Origin: Branchinecta lynchi
Taxonomy: Eukaryota; Arthropoda; Branchiopoda; Anostraca; Branchinectidae
DNA length: 64,000 nt
NCBI GenBank assembly: GCA_023053575.1
Contig: JAKZAP010000014.1
Coordinates: 20,796,938-20,860,937 of the forward strand
Reading direction: 5' to 3'
The notes below the pieces were generated by a model. The model was not told where the DNA came from. It did not search any database and worked only from the letters and a program-made list of their open reading frames with translations. This document shows positions 22,909 through 33,938 of this stretch, one piece after another (within the stretch, counting starts at the first letter, position 1; each line of letters starts with the position of its first letter). Position numbers and translations under genes: made by a program.

Positions 22909-23610
22909 CTGAAAGGAAAAAATAAGTTAAAGATGTTGTCACAGACAAAATTCTTCATTGCGATTTGTTGTGCTATTTCAGTTGAAGGCAACTCCTTTTG
23001 GTTCTGATAATTCACCGAGTAAAGAAAACACATTTAATCTTAACACGTGCCCACGTCTTTCTGAAATTTATTATAGGCCTACACATCTTGTTTGAGAGCT
23101 TCTCTTTGTGCTGCGGTGTCAATTTCACATACTGCGCGTCTGCAAAATGAACATATTAAACTGCACAAATCGTTACTCAAACAAGAGTAATGAAATCAGT
23201 TTTGTAAAAGAAAAGTTCAATCGACCGTACTAGCATTAGCGCAGTAGGTATTGGGTTATTTTGCTTTCACCTAAATTCAGTGCCGCCTTTACCCTTAGGC
23301 CGGTTAGGCCTGTGCTGGGGGGACAGGCCAAAGAGAGGCCAAGCGGCCGGTGTAAATTGTGGTAATGGTTGCTAGCCGTGTTCAATATCCAGGTGTGACC
23401 AGCTTCGTCGCACCATCATCTAGGTTACCGAAATTATGCTCAGACGTGACCAGTCTTACTTGACCAAGAATCATGTGTGCTAATGTGCAGGCGTTTTTAC
23501 GATTCTGACTCATGAAAAGGGGTCTAAATTTATGGATGGCCTAGGATCCACCAAAAGTAAAATACGGTACTATATTTATCGGGGATTGAAAGAAAAAGTA
23601 TTTCGGTTTG

Positions 23611-24106
23611 TAAGTATTCCCTCAGCCCAGCTGACTGCGAATCCTATCTGACTGTGCTAACTGATAGGTCAGCTGACATCTGTACGGGCGATATTTTGGC
23701 TCACCTTGGCAAGGGTCCCCGTCAGGTAGTGGATTACCGTAAGGCTAGAAAAACGTAATATTCCTTCAGCCCAAGCTGACTGGAAATCATGTCTGACAGT
23801 GAAGAACGAATACGTCAGCTGAAGTTTATTGGAGCTATATTTCGGCCCTTCTTGGCAAGGGTCCTCTTCAGGCTCAAGCCCCTCAAGCTGAGAAATGAAC
23901 TTGTAGCTCATTGACAGCTCTAATAAAATTCAGCTGATGTATCCGATTTGCACTGTCAAATACAAACCTATGAATAGTTGAAGCTTGAGCATGAGAGGAC
24001 GAAAGGGGCAACAATATCTCGAGATTTAAATCTCAGATGATGTATCGGCTTAGCACAGGCATATCAGATTCACGGTCAGCTAGGCTGAAGTAATACTTTT
24101 GGCGTT
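23611..24106. repeat. Long diverged relatives of the hammerhead foldback, one nested in another
   Basis: The outer copy opens with AGTATTCCCTCAGCCCAGCTGA and closes near 24106 with CAGCTAGGCTGAAGTAATAC, so here the leader is present inverted at both ends. Inside it at about 23757-23962 lies a second copy (TAATATTCCTTCAGCCCAAG) with arms TGACAGTG...CAGCTGAAGTTTATTGGAGCT and their inverse. Each has a hammerhead motif on the minus strand: degraded at 23690-23727 (CTGACGG, CAAA), intact at 23832-23875. Solo ends of the same leader lie at 42140-42168 and 44901-44926. Confidence 0.7.
23832..23875 (-). ncRNA. Hammerhead ribozyme motif, diverged family member
   Basis: On the minus strand: GAGC, CTGAAGA (N7 = A), the same stem II, GAAA, TAT, A17, GCTC. 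Stem I changed on both sides compared with the other copies (CAGC/GCTG to GAGC/GCTC), a compensatory change that keeps pairing. H17 is A instead of C, which is allowed. Confidence 0.7.
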
Positions 24107-24302
24107 AGTTACTTTCGAGTTCGGGAAAACACCAGTGCAAAAGCTAGTGAGGATAGATATCTATTTGTTTAGTCTAGAAAAAGATTCCTTGTGCCAGGAT
24201 TCGCAATTCGCATGGAAACTCCTGGTCAAAACCCAGGAAGACTGGCGTTGAGAGACAAAATGACGACTTGCTTCACAGACAAGCTCCAAAGAAACGCAAC
24301 TT

Positions 24303-24378
24303 AAATATTCTTTGAGCCCAAGCTGACTTTGAAACATTTATTCAAACAATGTTTGAATATTCAAACATTGTTTGAATA
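24303..24378. repeat. Hammerhead foldback, minimal copy with 12-bp TSD
   Basis: A perfect 12-bp direct repeat GAAACGCAACTT (24291-24302, 24379-24390) flanks the leader and the bare tips of the arms. The hammerhead part is absent. Confidence 0.85.
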
Positions 24379-24593
24379 GAAACGCAACTTTCCTGTGAAA
24401 GTTTGTTCTTAAAATAAATGATCATCAAATCATCACCGTGGGTGCTCGTTGTTGATTAAAAATCTCTCAAAACAATGTGTGAAACCACAGGACACCGTAG
24501 CTACACTTTATACGCCAATATTCTAAGCAAGCCTTGACGAAAAACGAGGAAGGGCAGGACCATTCTTCTGATTTTCTTCTTCTTCTTCCTTAA

Positions 24594-25044
24594 AGTTTAA
24601 CCGAAAAGGGCTCGGATAGGAAAATCTAGTTATCCATCATTTATTCACTTAAATTGGCTTGAAGACCCACTGAAAATGCGTTACTTCGTTGTTCCGCTAT
24701 TCACGAATAATCGATTTTCAAATAGTGGAATTTCCGCATGATTTGTGGTACCTCTATGCGATTGTATTTTTGTTGTATGCCTTACGAGAAAGATTATGAT
24801 TTTTTTTTGTTCAGGCACTAAGCAGTCTTTACCAATTTCACCACTGCCCACTGAAAAGCCCTGTTTGTGCTGAGATTAAAATTTCCCGCGTCATAGTAGA
24901 ATTTACGCTGTGGGGACGGCCGCGGATATTCTGAACGTCATAACTACAGCAGATAGTGGAAAAAAAAAATTCCTTTACAGAATCCAAATAATTCAATGTA
25001 TTCAATTAAATAACACAAAAATAAGTTTGATTTTCAGTTAAACT
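24594..25044 (+). mobile_element. TTAA-flanked MITE
   Basis: TTAA at 24590-24593 and 25045-25048; ends AGTTTAACC / AGTTAAACT. Internal blocks CTAGTTATCCATCATTTATT and CCCGCGTCATAGTAG are shared with 9124, 32419 and 33119. The TTAA target suggests piggyBac or Kolobok mobilisation. Confidence 0.8.
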
Positions 25045-25209
25045 TTAAGACAAGACCCCTATTCTCACGTAATTCTTCTTCTTCTTCCTTGACACATTTC
25101 GATGCTTGAAAGCGACTCCTTAGAAACTCCGCTAGGTTCAATCACAAGCCCGTGATCATGTCATTATCAATCCATTTTTGAGTGTACCTCTTCACTTGAA
25201 AGACAGCCC

Positions 25210-25445
25210 CCCGGTACTTTACAGAAATCCAACCGAAAACTGACCCCGACTGTTCATAAATCTTGCTTACTTCAAGGCATTTCGAGTCGTAAATCTACGA
25301 GAATTCTAGCTTCCGGACACGGAATGACAAAACTCGCCTTCGTGAATTCTGAACTGGTCCTGGAATAGTGTCCGTGACGATCAAGACAGTACTTCAATAT
25401 CTCCTGAACGAAAACTCTCGCTATCTGGAAGATTTTAGAAATCCT
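25210..25445 (-). pseudogene. Degenerate duplicate of the Sema2 exon 22599-22908 and its flank
   Basis: The order of 22540-22735 is repeated at 25210-25370: CCGGTACTTTACAGAAATCC corresponds to CCGGTAAATTATTCAAATCC, CTTGCTTACTTCAAGGCATT to ATTACTTACTGTCAAGCCACT (the donor region), and CCTTCGTGAATTCTGAACTG to GCTTTCGTAAATTCCGCATTG. A further partial copy of the exon end follows at 25375-25445 (ACTTCAATATCTCCTGAACG against ACTTCAATGTCCTCTTGAACG). Deletions and frameshifts break the frame, although GTAAGC survives at the donor position. It lies on the same strand 2.5 kb upstream in the gene. It is most simply a decayed tandem exon duplication. Confidence 0.7.
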
Positions 25446-25452
25446 AAGAACA

Positions 25453-27390
25453 AACAAGACCAAAGGTTTCGATGGGATCCCAAATAATTCAATGTTTGAT
25501 CCAGACAATTGGGTCTTGTCTTCGCCAGATCCAGTCTTCTGCATACTCCTTGAACATTTTTACAATTAAATTAAGAAACAGATTAAGGCCAAGTAGCTAA
25601 TCATCTGAGAAAACCAAGTTCAGATATTGATTCAGCCTGTGTGTTTACCCCTATAAGTCAAATCTGTTTTGACGAAAACTTGCAGCCACTTCTGCCATTT
25701 CGCCGGTTTCGGCCGAAATCCGGAACTACGTGTCTGACGAAAAAATAAAGATAAAACATTAACGTACCATTTCGTTTCTTCTTTCCCCAATACTGAACAT
25801 CTACTTAACTTCAAATAAAAATTTAGCCTATAGAAATTTTCCGGTTCCAGCCGGATTCTGGTCGAACCATGTGTCCGGGTAAAAATGACTGTCATACACG
25901 GATTCAGCATCTCTACTTACCCCTAAATCGGATATCTAATCAACTACAAATAAAACTTTAACTTTTAACAGTTTTCCAGTTTTGGCCGGATTCCGGGCGA
26001 ACTACTTGTCCGGGTGGAAAATTGTTTTCCCATGAGTGTTCAGCATGTCTTCTTACCTCTAAATCAAACATCTAATCAACTCCAAATGCAACTTTTACTT
26101 TTAGCAAACTTTCCGGTTTCAGCCGGATTCCGGGCAGACTACTTGTCCAATGAAAAAATGGTTTACACTATCGTGTTCAGCATGTCTTCTTACTCCATAA
26201 TCGACTATCAAATTATCTAATTAAAAATATTTCATTTGCCCCTTAATTTAAACCCCCACCCCTAAATGTAGGGCTACAGAGCCCATCTAGGAACTTGACC
26301 TTACCCTTGACCTAATATAAGTAAACAAAGGTTTTAATTCCATTCGAGAGTTATCGTGCTCACAGACAGACCGACATTTTTTGCGATTATAAAGTTTGAA
26401 GCTAAGCTGACCATTCATTTCAAATAAAATAGAAACACGAGATTTTCGGGGTTTTTCTTTCTTGATCACCTAGTTACCCCTCCAAGATGATGTGCGAGGG
26501 ATAAATTTTATAATTCAGTATTGATGCAACCGAAATATTCGAAATTGTATTTATCCCTCGCACATCATCTTGGAGGGGTAACTAGCTGACCAAGGAAACC
26601 CCCCGAAAATCTCCTTTTTCTATTTTTTTTGCGATGTCATAGGTATCTCGCCACTTACGTTTTGGGATCCAAAAAACTTGCCTCACTGAAACTTGCCAAA
26701 TAAGTTCCTTACGAAGATTTCCCCTGCCGTTCAAGATCCCAAAACGTAAGCGGAGGGATACCTCGCAGAAGTTGTCCGTCTGTCCGTCTGTGAGCACGAT
26801 AACTCTCGAAGGGATATTTTGATGAAACTTGGTCTGAGGATTCTTTGGGTCAAGGGACAGGTCGAGTTCGTAGATGGGCTTAGAGCTTGACATTTAAGGG
26901 TAGGGGAGGGGTTCAAATTAAGGGGCAAACAAAATATTTGTTAACAGCTAATGAGATAGTCGATTGAGGCGTAAGAAGACTTGTTGGAGACGAATACGAA
27001 AACCATTTTCTCGACGGAAAAGTCCTGAATCCGGCCAAAAAAGGAGAGTTTGTTAAAAGTAAAGTTTTATTCGAAGTTGATTAGACGTTCGATTCAGGGT
27101 TAAGAAGACATGCTTAACAAGAATATGAAAATCATGTCCTCGCCGGCCCCAAACCGGAAAATGTGTTAAAAGTAAAAGTTTCACCTAACGTTGATCAGAT
27201 GTTCGATTGGGGGGGGGGGGGGTAAGAAGACATGCTGAATCCGTATATGACAATCATTTTCAACCCAGACATATAGATCGTCCGGAATCCCGCTGAAACC
27301 GGAAAATTTGTCATAAGTAAAAAATATATCTGAAGTTGATGAGAGGTTCAATATCGTGGTAAGGAGATAATTGGCTTCACGATTAAAAGA
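25453..27390. mobile_element. Two inverted elements of the 137-bp-unit family
   Basis: The forward copy starts with ACAAGACCAAAGGTTTCGAT, GGGATCCCAAA, then several units with TTTCCGGTT...GCCGGATTCCGG, GTTCAGCATGTCTTCTTACC and ATCTAATCAACTTCAAATAA, and ends in the block with ACTCTCGAA, GACAGACCGACA and a GGGATCC palindrome. From about 26600 a second copy runs in the opposite direction to 27390. A small hairpin MITE (26469-26586) sits at the junction. Confidence 0.7.
26469..26586. mobile_element. Short hairpin MITE
   Basis: Inverted ends TAGTTACCCCTCCAAGATGA + TGTGCGAGGGATAAAT and their exact inverse at 26545-26586, with a loop of about 40 bp. Related half-copies (CTAATTATCCCTCTAGGATG) occur twice in the element at 47818-48260. 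The loop motif CGAAATATTCGAA is also shared. Confidence 0.75.
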
Positions 27391-27678
27391 TGTCGTTAAA
27401 AGCAGTATAAATAAGAAATTATGAAGTCAAGCTATGAACACCGTGGTTACTAATATACTTCTAAATGCTCAATTCGAAACTTATTAGAATCGGGTCGTAA
27501 CTCGCGGCTACGAATTAAAAATTATTCTTCTGTGTAGCCATGACAGTGTAATAATAATAACAGGCTCTCAAATAGCCCTCCCCCCTCCTACAAATCTAAA
27601 ATCAATAAAATCTACTATAGATCTAAAATCAACAAAACCTACACAAAATTTTCGTCTATATGTTCATGTTCTTATATA

Positions 27679-27837
27679 CACTGTACAAAGTTTCTCCCGA
27701 GTAAGCATCAAAGTTAACTGCAGTGTTTGCTACTAGGATTAATTTTATCTCTACTGAGATAAGATTATTCCGAATTAGAGACACGATTATCTTTTTGAGA
27801 CAAGATTAATCCCAGTTGAATTTTTTTCTTTACAGTG
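27679..27837. mobile_element. Mariner-type MITE, TA target duplication
   Basis: CACTGTACAAAGTTTCTCCC at the left and TTTACAGTG at the right, TA on each side (27677-27678, 27838-27839). The inner block GTTAACTGCAGTGTTTGCTA is shared with 1829 and 5462. Confidence 0.8.
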
Positions 27838-28199
27838 TACCCTATTCTTATTTTTTCTATTTTAATTTCCTTAATTTTCCCGAATTAAAATCTTCCAAAC
27901 GCTCTTACAGGACATTTTAATTTGAGTTACTGATTTTGTCCTTATTGTTGGATTGCCATATTTCTCTTGTATCGCGACTACGGTTGTTATTAACTAGATT
28001 ATCAAAACATTCTTTCGTAACATTATTTCTTGGCTTCTACGGCGCCGAATCCTAATATCTTCCCTGTCAAAATCTAATTGACCAAGTATAGGATCTGACA
28101 CCTGATAAGCTGTCAGTGCCTCCTAACCATTATAGATTTCACTCTTCGGTCTTTACTACGGCTTCAGGCAAGTAGTAACAAGATGAAGCCTACTAAAGC

Positions 28200-29000
28200 C
28201 CAGCGATGTTTACATACGTGCAATACCATTAAAGAATTCCAATGTTTTTACGTGCTTAACTTAAACATTCAAAGGATAAAAATCTACCTTATATGGAGGA
28301 TTAAAGCTCTTGTATTAATGCTAAACTTTTGACCAGATTCGTTTATAGTTAGAAAGTAGTCTTAAAGCTTTTTTGCACGGCAAATTATTTCTTGCTTCGT
28401 GTTTTTGTTGCTTTTACATCCATTCTGTATTCCTGCCTTGTGATTTTTTTGACGAGTGAAAAACAAAACCAATTACTTGACGATATTTCAATATATATAT
28501 GTTCGGTCGGTATGCTTCTAATTATGTATTTAGTTGACGCATCAGTTCTGAGGTATCGAAGTGGACAAATAAATAAATATGTAATTTTGCAAGTTTCAAC
28601 CAGCATTCCAATGTTTTCACGAGCTTTTACTTCAACATTCCAAGGATAAAAGTTTTCAACATTCCAAGGATAAGTATTCCAAGGATAAAAGCTGACGTAT
28701 CCGTTGTAAACATTGTTTCAATATATGATAAAACATGTCAGTGGCATTCATTTATAGCGAGGAAGTAGTCTTAAAGCTAGAATGCCTTTTTTGCACTGTA
28801 CATTAGTTCTTGCTTCGTGTTTTTATTGCCTTTTCCTCCACTCTGTATTTCTGCCTTTTGATGTTTACGATATATCAATATATATAGTATGTTAGTAGGC
28901 TTCTAATTATGTATTTAGTTGACGCTACTGATCTAAGTTGACAAATACATAAATATGTAATTTTTCAAGCTTCAACCAGCCTTCCAAAAGCTACTGTCTC
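28200..29000. repeat. Tandem duplicate of about 400 bp, split by a foldback fragment
   Basis: AAGTAGTCTTAAAGC...TTCTTGCTTCGTGTTTTT...CTTCTAATTATGTATTTAGTTGACGC...TTTCAACCAGC is present at about 28345-28615 and again at 28755-28985. Between them, 28691-28724 (GCTGACGTATCCGTTGTAAA) is the end of a hammerhead foldback. No coding signal. Confidence 0.7.
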
Positions 29001-29771
29001 GCCCACTCCCTAAATAAAGCCCCAAAACCAGGAGCTTGCGGGAAAAAAACATGTTACGTTCAAAGAGCACCATTTATCATGGAGTCTTTAATAAGGAAGG
29101 AGCGAGCGTCGACCGTAGGAAACAGCTGATAGAGACGAACGATGTTTCTGGAACATTTTCCAACAAATTTTCTAAGCCATTGTTGAACCGGAAAATTAAT
29201 GGCGGAACGACCGACAGCCGTTCCGGGTGTTTTCCAATCTTTTAATCAGGGATATTGATCAGACTTGCCGCCCGAAAATGTTCTTTTCAATTTGTCAGGC
29301 AAGAACCGTCATGTGCGACTGACATTTCATTACTTGTCGAAACTTTGCAACAGCCCTTGACGATGCGTCAGTAGCGTATAAAACTTTCATGGGGAATGTC
29401 CTGTATTCCGGAATTTCGTTCCACATGCTCGGAGCCTACGCAATGTAGAAGTAGAAGTCGTACAACGCCACACGAGTTTGCAATGTTCGATTCCCCAGTC
29501 AAACTGCTGTTGTTATTTGTTATGTTTTCTTCGTTGTTTTCTATATATGAGATTGTTATGGCGTCTGAAGCGGAAGGGCTACAAGATGTTACTTTTTAGT
29601 GGAGTTTTCATTTATGAACAATCCATTCTTGCGAGCGCTGTAGCAGCTTTCGGGTTTCACCATTTTTTATTTAGCTCATAACTCGTGAACCAGGGCAGGT
29701 TTCAAGTTGAACTTGGTACATTTGTGAGTATTCAGGTCTAGATATGCCTTTAGGGCTCTGCGGAGAACAAC

Positions 29772-29981
29772 CTATTTCTCGGTGATATCCGGTAGCGAGT
29801 ACTTACTAATAATTTTAGAATTTCTTTGCGAAGGAGGAAGAAAACGAAGAAATTTACAAAAACGGAAGTAAGAGAATCGCATAGCTTTAATATCATTTTT
29901 CTTTAAAACAGGATAAACATGGGAGGTACCAAGTTCGTAGATATATATGTATAGATGTGGATTTTGGTGTAACAGCAACAA
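29772..29981 (-). pseudogene. LINE reverse-transcriptase C-terminal remnant
   Basis: The minus-strand reading FSYFRFCKFLRFLPPSQRNS...SKYSLPD lines up with STFYKYCKYLLGLPPWARNP...AKYNVTD of the LINE at 8459-9117 and with the 40554 fragment. About 40 codons are recognisable; the start and the tail are lost. Confidence 0.6.
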
Positions 29982-30309
29982 ATAAGACCACGCGACGTAC
30001 TTAAATCCTTAATGAAAAGTTGGAAACTGGACGGTCTTGTGACATGATCGATGCTACGCCGTTCTTAATGAAGTTGTGATTGGGCTGATAGGATTTGCTT
30101 TATTGCATTTGTTATTACCTTGCTAACTCGAAATAGGTTTAAAGGGTCGGACTGGCTGGCAAGAAATTCAGTACTGAAACTGAAACTGTCCAAGATGTCT
30201 TGATTTCTACACGCGGTTTGTTTACATTAAATGCCCTTGAAAGTGAGATGATTTCAAACTAGGTTATTTCAATACTTCTTTGGTTATTGGGGATGTGAAA
30301 TGTCATGAT

Positions 30310-30381
30310 TCTAACACTGTTTGTATATAAGATTTGATAAACAGTTTCTAACACTGTTTGTATATAAGATTTGATAAACAT
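30310..30381. repeat. Direct tandem duplication of about 35 bp
   Basis: TTCTAACACTGTTTGTATAT + AAGATTTGATAAACA occurs twice in a row without differences. It looks recent. Confidence 0.8.
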
Positions 30382-31774
30382 TTTACTTTCCCACTCCAAG
30401 TTTGAGCGCTTGCGCACTTGTTATCAATATTTTGTTACTGCGCTATTTTTCCTCTTCATAATTGGGTAACAAATTAGGCCGATTAGCCTTTCTCCTATGT
30501 TTCGTTTTACCATCATGTGCATTCCCTCCGTTACTGAAAGCTAAATATATTTTTCCTTTTTCTTTTCATTTCCTTCTTTTTACTCCCTATTTCTTTTTTC
30601 CTATCCAGTGCTAGTGTGGGGTCGAGCTAAAGAGCTCGTATCCCGTCCAGCCCTCCCAGATCGACATATATTGTTTTCAAGTATTTTTAAAATTAAAGAA
30701 CCTGAAGTCTTTACTATTTCATTCATATTTACGTATTGGCTTTTTCCGACCCGCATCAGGACCACAACTATGGGTTTCCATGGGTCAGAAAGACCCACTA
30801 AGTGATCCCTAAGCACAGATCCCAGTTCGAAGGGGATCAAATACTTCTTATCATCGGAACCAATCTAGGGTATTTTCCGCCTGACTCGGTCCCTTGGTTT
30901 TGACTACAAACTTGCATAACTAGTATTTCTGACCAATGTACTGACCCTAGGAAACAATGGCTCTGGGAACTGAGAATGGATGGAGCGATTCAGGACGAAC
31001 ATTCAAGTAATATTTAAGTAGCATGAGTCCTTTGAAGTTAGGCTACTGTGCCCTAGCCTAATTAAGTAAGCGGAATAACGGTAAATCCAGTGTAAACTCA
31101 GGATTTAAAAGGAAGAAATTCTGAAAGCTCCAACAGTGGTAAGAGGGCGAGGGGGGCGATTTGATTTCTCGAAGCTGTCTAGAGCGAATGGTAGATTTGT
31201 ATCTACCCAAACCGAATTGCACGGTTGCGACTACCCCGAGTCGCAGTCGGATACGCAGTATCCTTCAATGATACGATGATTCAAAATAAAACTCTTATGT
31301 CGTCCCGAAGCATGGGAGATCATTCAGCGTTTACAACATATTCTCGAACCCCTATCGTCCCACCATTGGAACAATGGGTCAATTACAAGCTGGGCAAAAC
31401 AACCTTTTACCAACATGTCTTAGGTTTCAGGGTATTCTGACAGGTCGTATCATCGGTTACTTTGGGATCCGCCCCCACCGCACCCCTAGCAGTTCAACAC
31501 CTGCCCATTCCTCCCTCTAGATGATTAAGCTGTCAATATACATAAAGAGAACCATTCATATTCAGGAACATGATATGATCAACGGCTGGAATCAAGGTAT
31601 TGCTAACTCGTATGGTCAGTGGTCATTCGTGCGTGTCGTATCATAAGTTGTACGTAGGTAGGCCTAACTGACATAATTGAACTTGTAAACATTGAGATGC
31701 AACTGGGCATACGTAATTTGCGCATCCATTATACTGCACAGATTTTAAGGTGGAGGGATACAAACTCTATTAAA

Positions 31775-32227
31775 TCAACCCTCGCACCATATGTGTTTTA
31801 GTATTTAAAATAGTCGGAGATTTTAATAGTCGGGGTTTAGACTAGGCTCTCTTCTCAACAAATTGCAAGCGACTTAGGCTGTTTTAAGCCTTTGCCAAGC
31901 CCATTTACTCCTATCAGAAGAAGGAAAAAATTTACATAACCATTTTTCTTACTACGGGGCTTCTCGAGAACAAGCGTTGGGATTTTGATACGCACCGAAA
32001 ATAGCGAAACAATGCAAGTTTGAACATCACTGAGTTGTCGTTAAAAGGAGGGGGGGGGGGGTAAGAATATACGGTGTCAAATTCAGGATTCCGGGTTTAA
32101 GAACTGACTTCGGCAAAACAAAATTATTCCTCTTCTAGCTTTAAGCTATTTGGAAAATAAACTTGACTGATCGATTGACGCTTACGAAGTGGGTTGCATT
32201 GTCATTGGAACTGCGGGTCCTTTAAAG
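31775..32227. mobile_element. MITE family with TTAAAGCACACCTCG ends, copy 2
   Basis: The family block GACTTAGGCTGTTTTAAGCC at about 31870 and the right end GCGGGTCCTTTAAAG next to the hAT element at 32228. The left end is eroded. Confidence 0.5.
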
Positions 32228-33112
32228 CAGTGGTTCCCAAACGGGGGTACGCGTACCCGAAGGGGTACGCGTACCCGAAGGGGTACGCCAGACCCTCGTA
32301 AGGGATACGCGAAGGTCCCAAATCTCTGACTTCGAAAATGTCTGCTTTTGTCAAGAAATTAGAGTTTTGGCTTACGAAGTTTTCAAAGAAACAGCGCAAG
32401 TGTCTTTCTGATGCTTAAAGTTTAACCGAGAAGGGCTAGGATACGACAATCTAGTTACCCATCACTTGTTCACTTAAATAATGTTGAAAACCCGATGAAA
32501 AAGCGTTAGTTTGTTTTTCTGATATTTCCAAATAACCGATTATCCCATTGTGCTTGCCGCTCTTCCCGTTTTTGTGATAGCTCTATGGTGCCTGGAACAT
32601 TTGGCAACAACACCAGCAGCATAGGAATAAATAAATTGTGTATTTGCCATATCTGACCTCGACCAAAATATGAGCTTGAAAAATCACATTTGGTCGACAG
32701 TTGAAATTTTCGCGGGCGAATTGTGGACAGATTCACCATGGGAAAGCGTCCACATTCCCAACGTCCCTACTGAAGACTACTGTGGACAGAATGAAAATCC
32801 CCAATGTGTGTTGTAATAATCCAATGTATTTGAATCTAAGATGTAAAAATAAGTTGCCTGTTCAGTTAAACTTTAACGAGTTTACGGACGATTATTAAAT
32901 TGACAATCTTGCAGCCTCAAATGCCTCCCTTTTTTGTATATATTTTCACACATTCATCCCTTACCACTGATTGCAATAAATGACGTCAATTGGCGTTTTG
33001 ATCTTGACTCATCTTATTAGAATAGTAGAAGAGTGATTCTTCAAAAAGGGGTATGCAACCTTTTTGAACCTTAATTAGGGGTACGTGAGACGGAACAAGT
33101 TGGGAACCACTG
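32228..33112. mobile_element. hAT element (CAGTGGTTCCCAA), non-autonomous, with a nested TTAA MITE
   Basis: Inverted ends CAGTGGTTCCCAAACG / AGTTGGGAACCACTG and an 8-bp target duplication CTTTAAAG (32220-32227, 33113-33120). Subterminal GGGGTACGCGTACCCGAAGG repeats match those of 53897-54659. A plus-strand stretch at 32330-32412 (SAFVKKLEFWLTKF) may be a scrap of hAT transposase. A TTAA MITE occupies 32419-32872. Confidence 0.88.
32419..32872 (+). mobile_element. TTAA MITE nested in the hAT element
   Basis: TTAA at 32415-32418 and 32873-32876; ends AGTTTAACC / AGTTAAACT. Large parts are almost identical to 33119-33595, including ATGGGAAAGCGTCCACATTC; the middle differs by a replaced segment. 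Confidence 0.85.
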
Positions 33113-33118
33113 CTTTAA

Positions 33119-33595
33119 AGTTTAACCGAAAAGGGCTAGGATACGACAGTCTAGTTACCCATCACTTGTTCGCTTAAATAATCTTGAAAACCCGATGAAA
33201 AAGCGTTAGTTTGTTTTTCTGATATTTCCAAATAATCGATTATCCCATTGTGCTTGCCGCTCTTCCCGTTTTTGTGATATCTCTATGGTGCCTGGAACAT
33301 TTGGCAACAACACCAGCAGCAAACGAGTAAATAAATCGTGTACCAAATAAACAAAGAAGTGTCTGCAGTATGCAGTGCCAAAAACTAGTGCTAGCTAGTG
33401 AGGTGTCTTGTGTAGTGATAGTTTAGTGAGTTTCGCGGGCGAATTGTGGACGGATTCACCATGGGAAAGCGTCCACATTCCCAACGTCCCTACTGAAGAC
33501 TACTGTGGACAGAATGAAAATCCCCAATAGGTGTTGTAATAATTCAATGTATTTGAATCTAAGATGTAAAAATAAGTTGCCTGTTCAGTTAAACT
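33119..33595 (+). mobile_element. TTAA MITE inserted in the hAT target duplication
   Basis: TTAA at 33115-33118 and 33596-33599. The TTAA lies within the right CTTTAAAG duplication of the hAT element, so the two insertions share a target. It carries an internal segment (CAAATAAACAAAGAAGTGTC ...) missing from the nested copy. Confidence 0.85.
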
Positions 33596-33938
33596 TTAAA
33601 GGATGTATGGTCGAACTTTCTGAACCACAAAGCTAAGAGCCAGTTCTAACTATCCATAGCCAGGTAGACAGATTTCTCTCTTATTACCCTCGAGACCTAC
33701 AGGGAATGGTATTAAACCTATACAATCATTTGCCAGAGTCCGATAATAGACAAAAATAAGGTTATCAGCTTTTCATGATACCGTCTATATCGTTTACTTG
33801 TTTATAGGCTGAAGTGCACAGCCCCTAAGGTAATCGCAGTACCTATGAATAGCAGATTGTTACGAGGGTCGTTGGGATTACCATGACCAAAACAATAGAA
33901 CTCAGCTTGTACTCACAAATATTGACGGAGTGAGTAGA

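Larger units (their letters stand above)
29000..31774. other. Intron sequence, mostly unclassified
   Basis: Apart from the LINE remnant at 29772 and the 35-bp duplication at 30310, no feature is secure. A minus-strand frame at 30601-30840 ends in SGRAGRDTSSLARPHTSTG near a pyrimidine-rich tract and could be an old transposon fragment. Confidence 0.4.

Noticed and set aside
23085..23150. Minus-strand stretch after a TTTTGCAG acceptor reading YVKLTPQHKEKLSNK
   Set aside because: It would fall between two exons that already join in frame, and the sequence does not fit the semaphorin family; the donor is also missing.
30601..30840. Minus-strand frame ending SLARPHTSTG as a possible LINE ORF end
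   Set aside because: No reverse-transcriptase motif and no tail could be tied to it; left unclassified.
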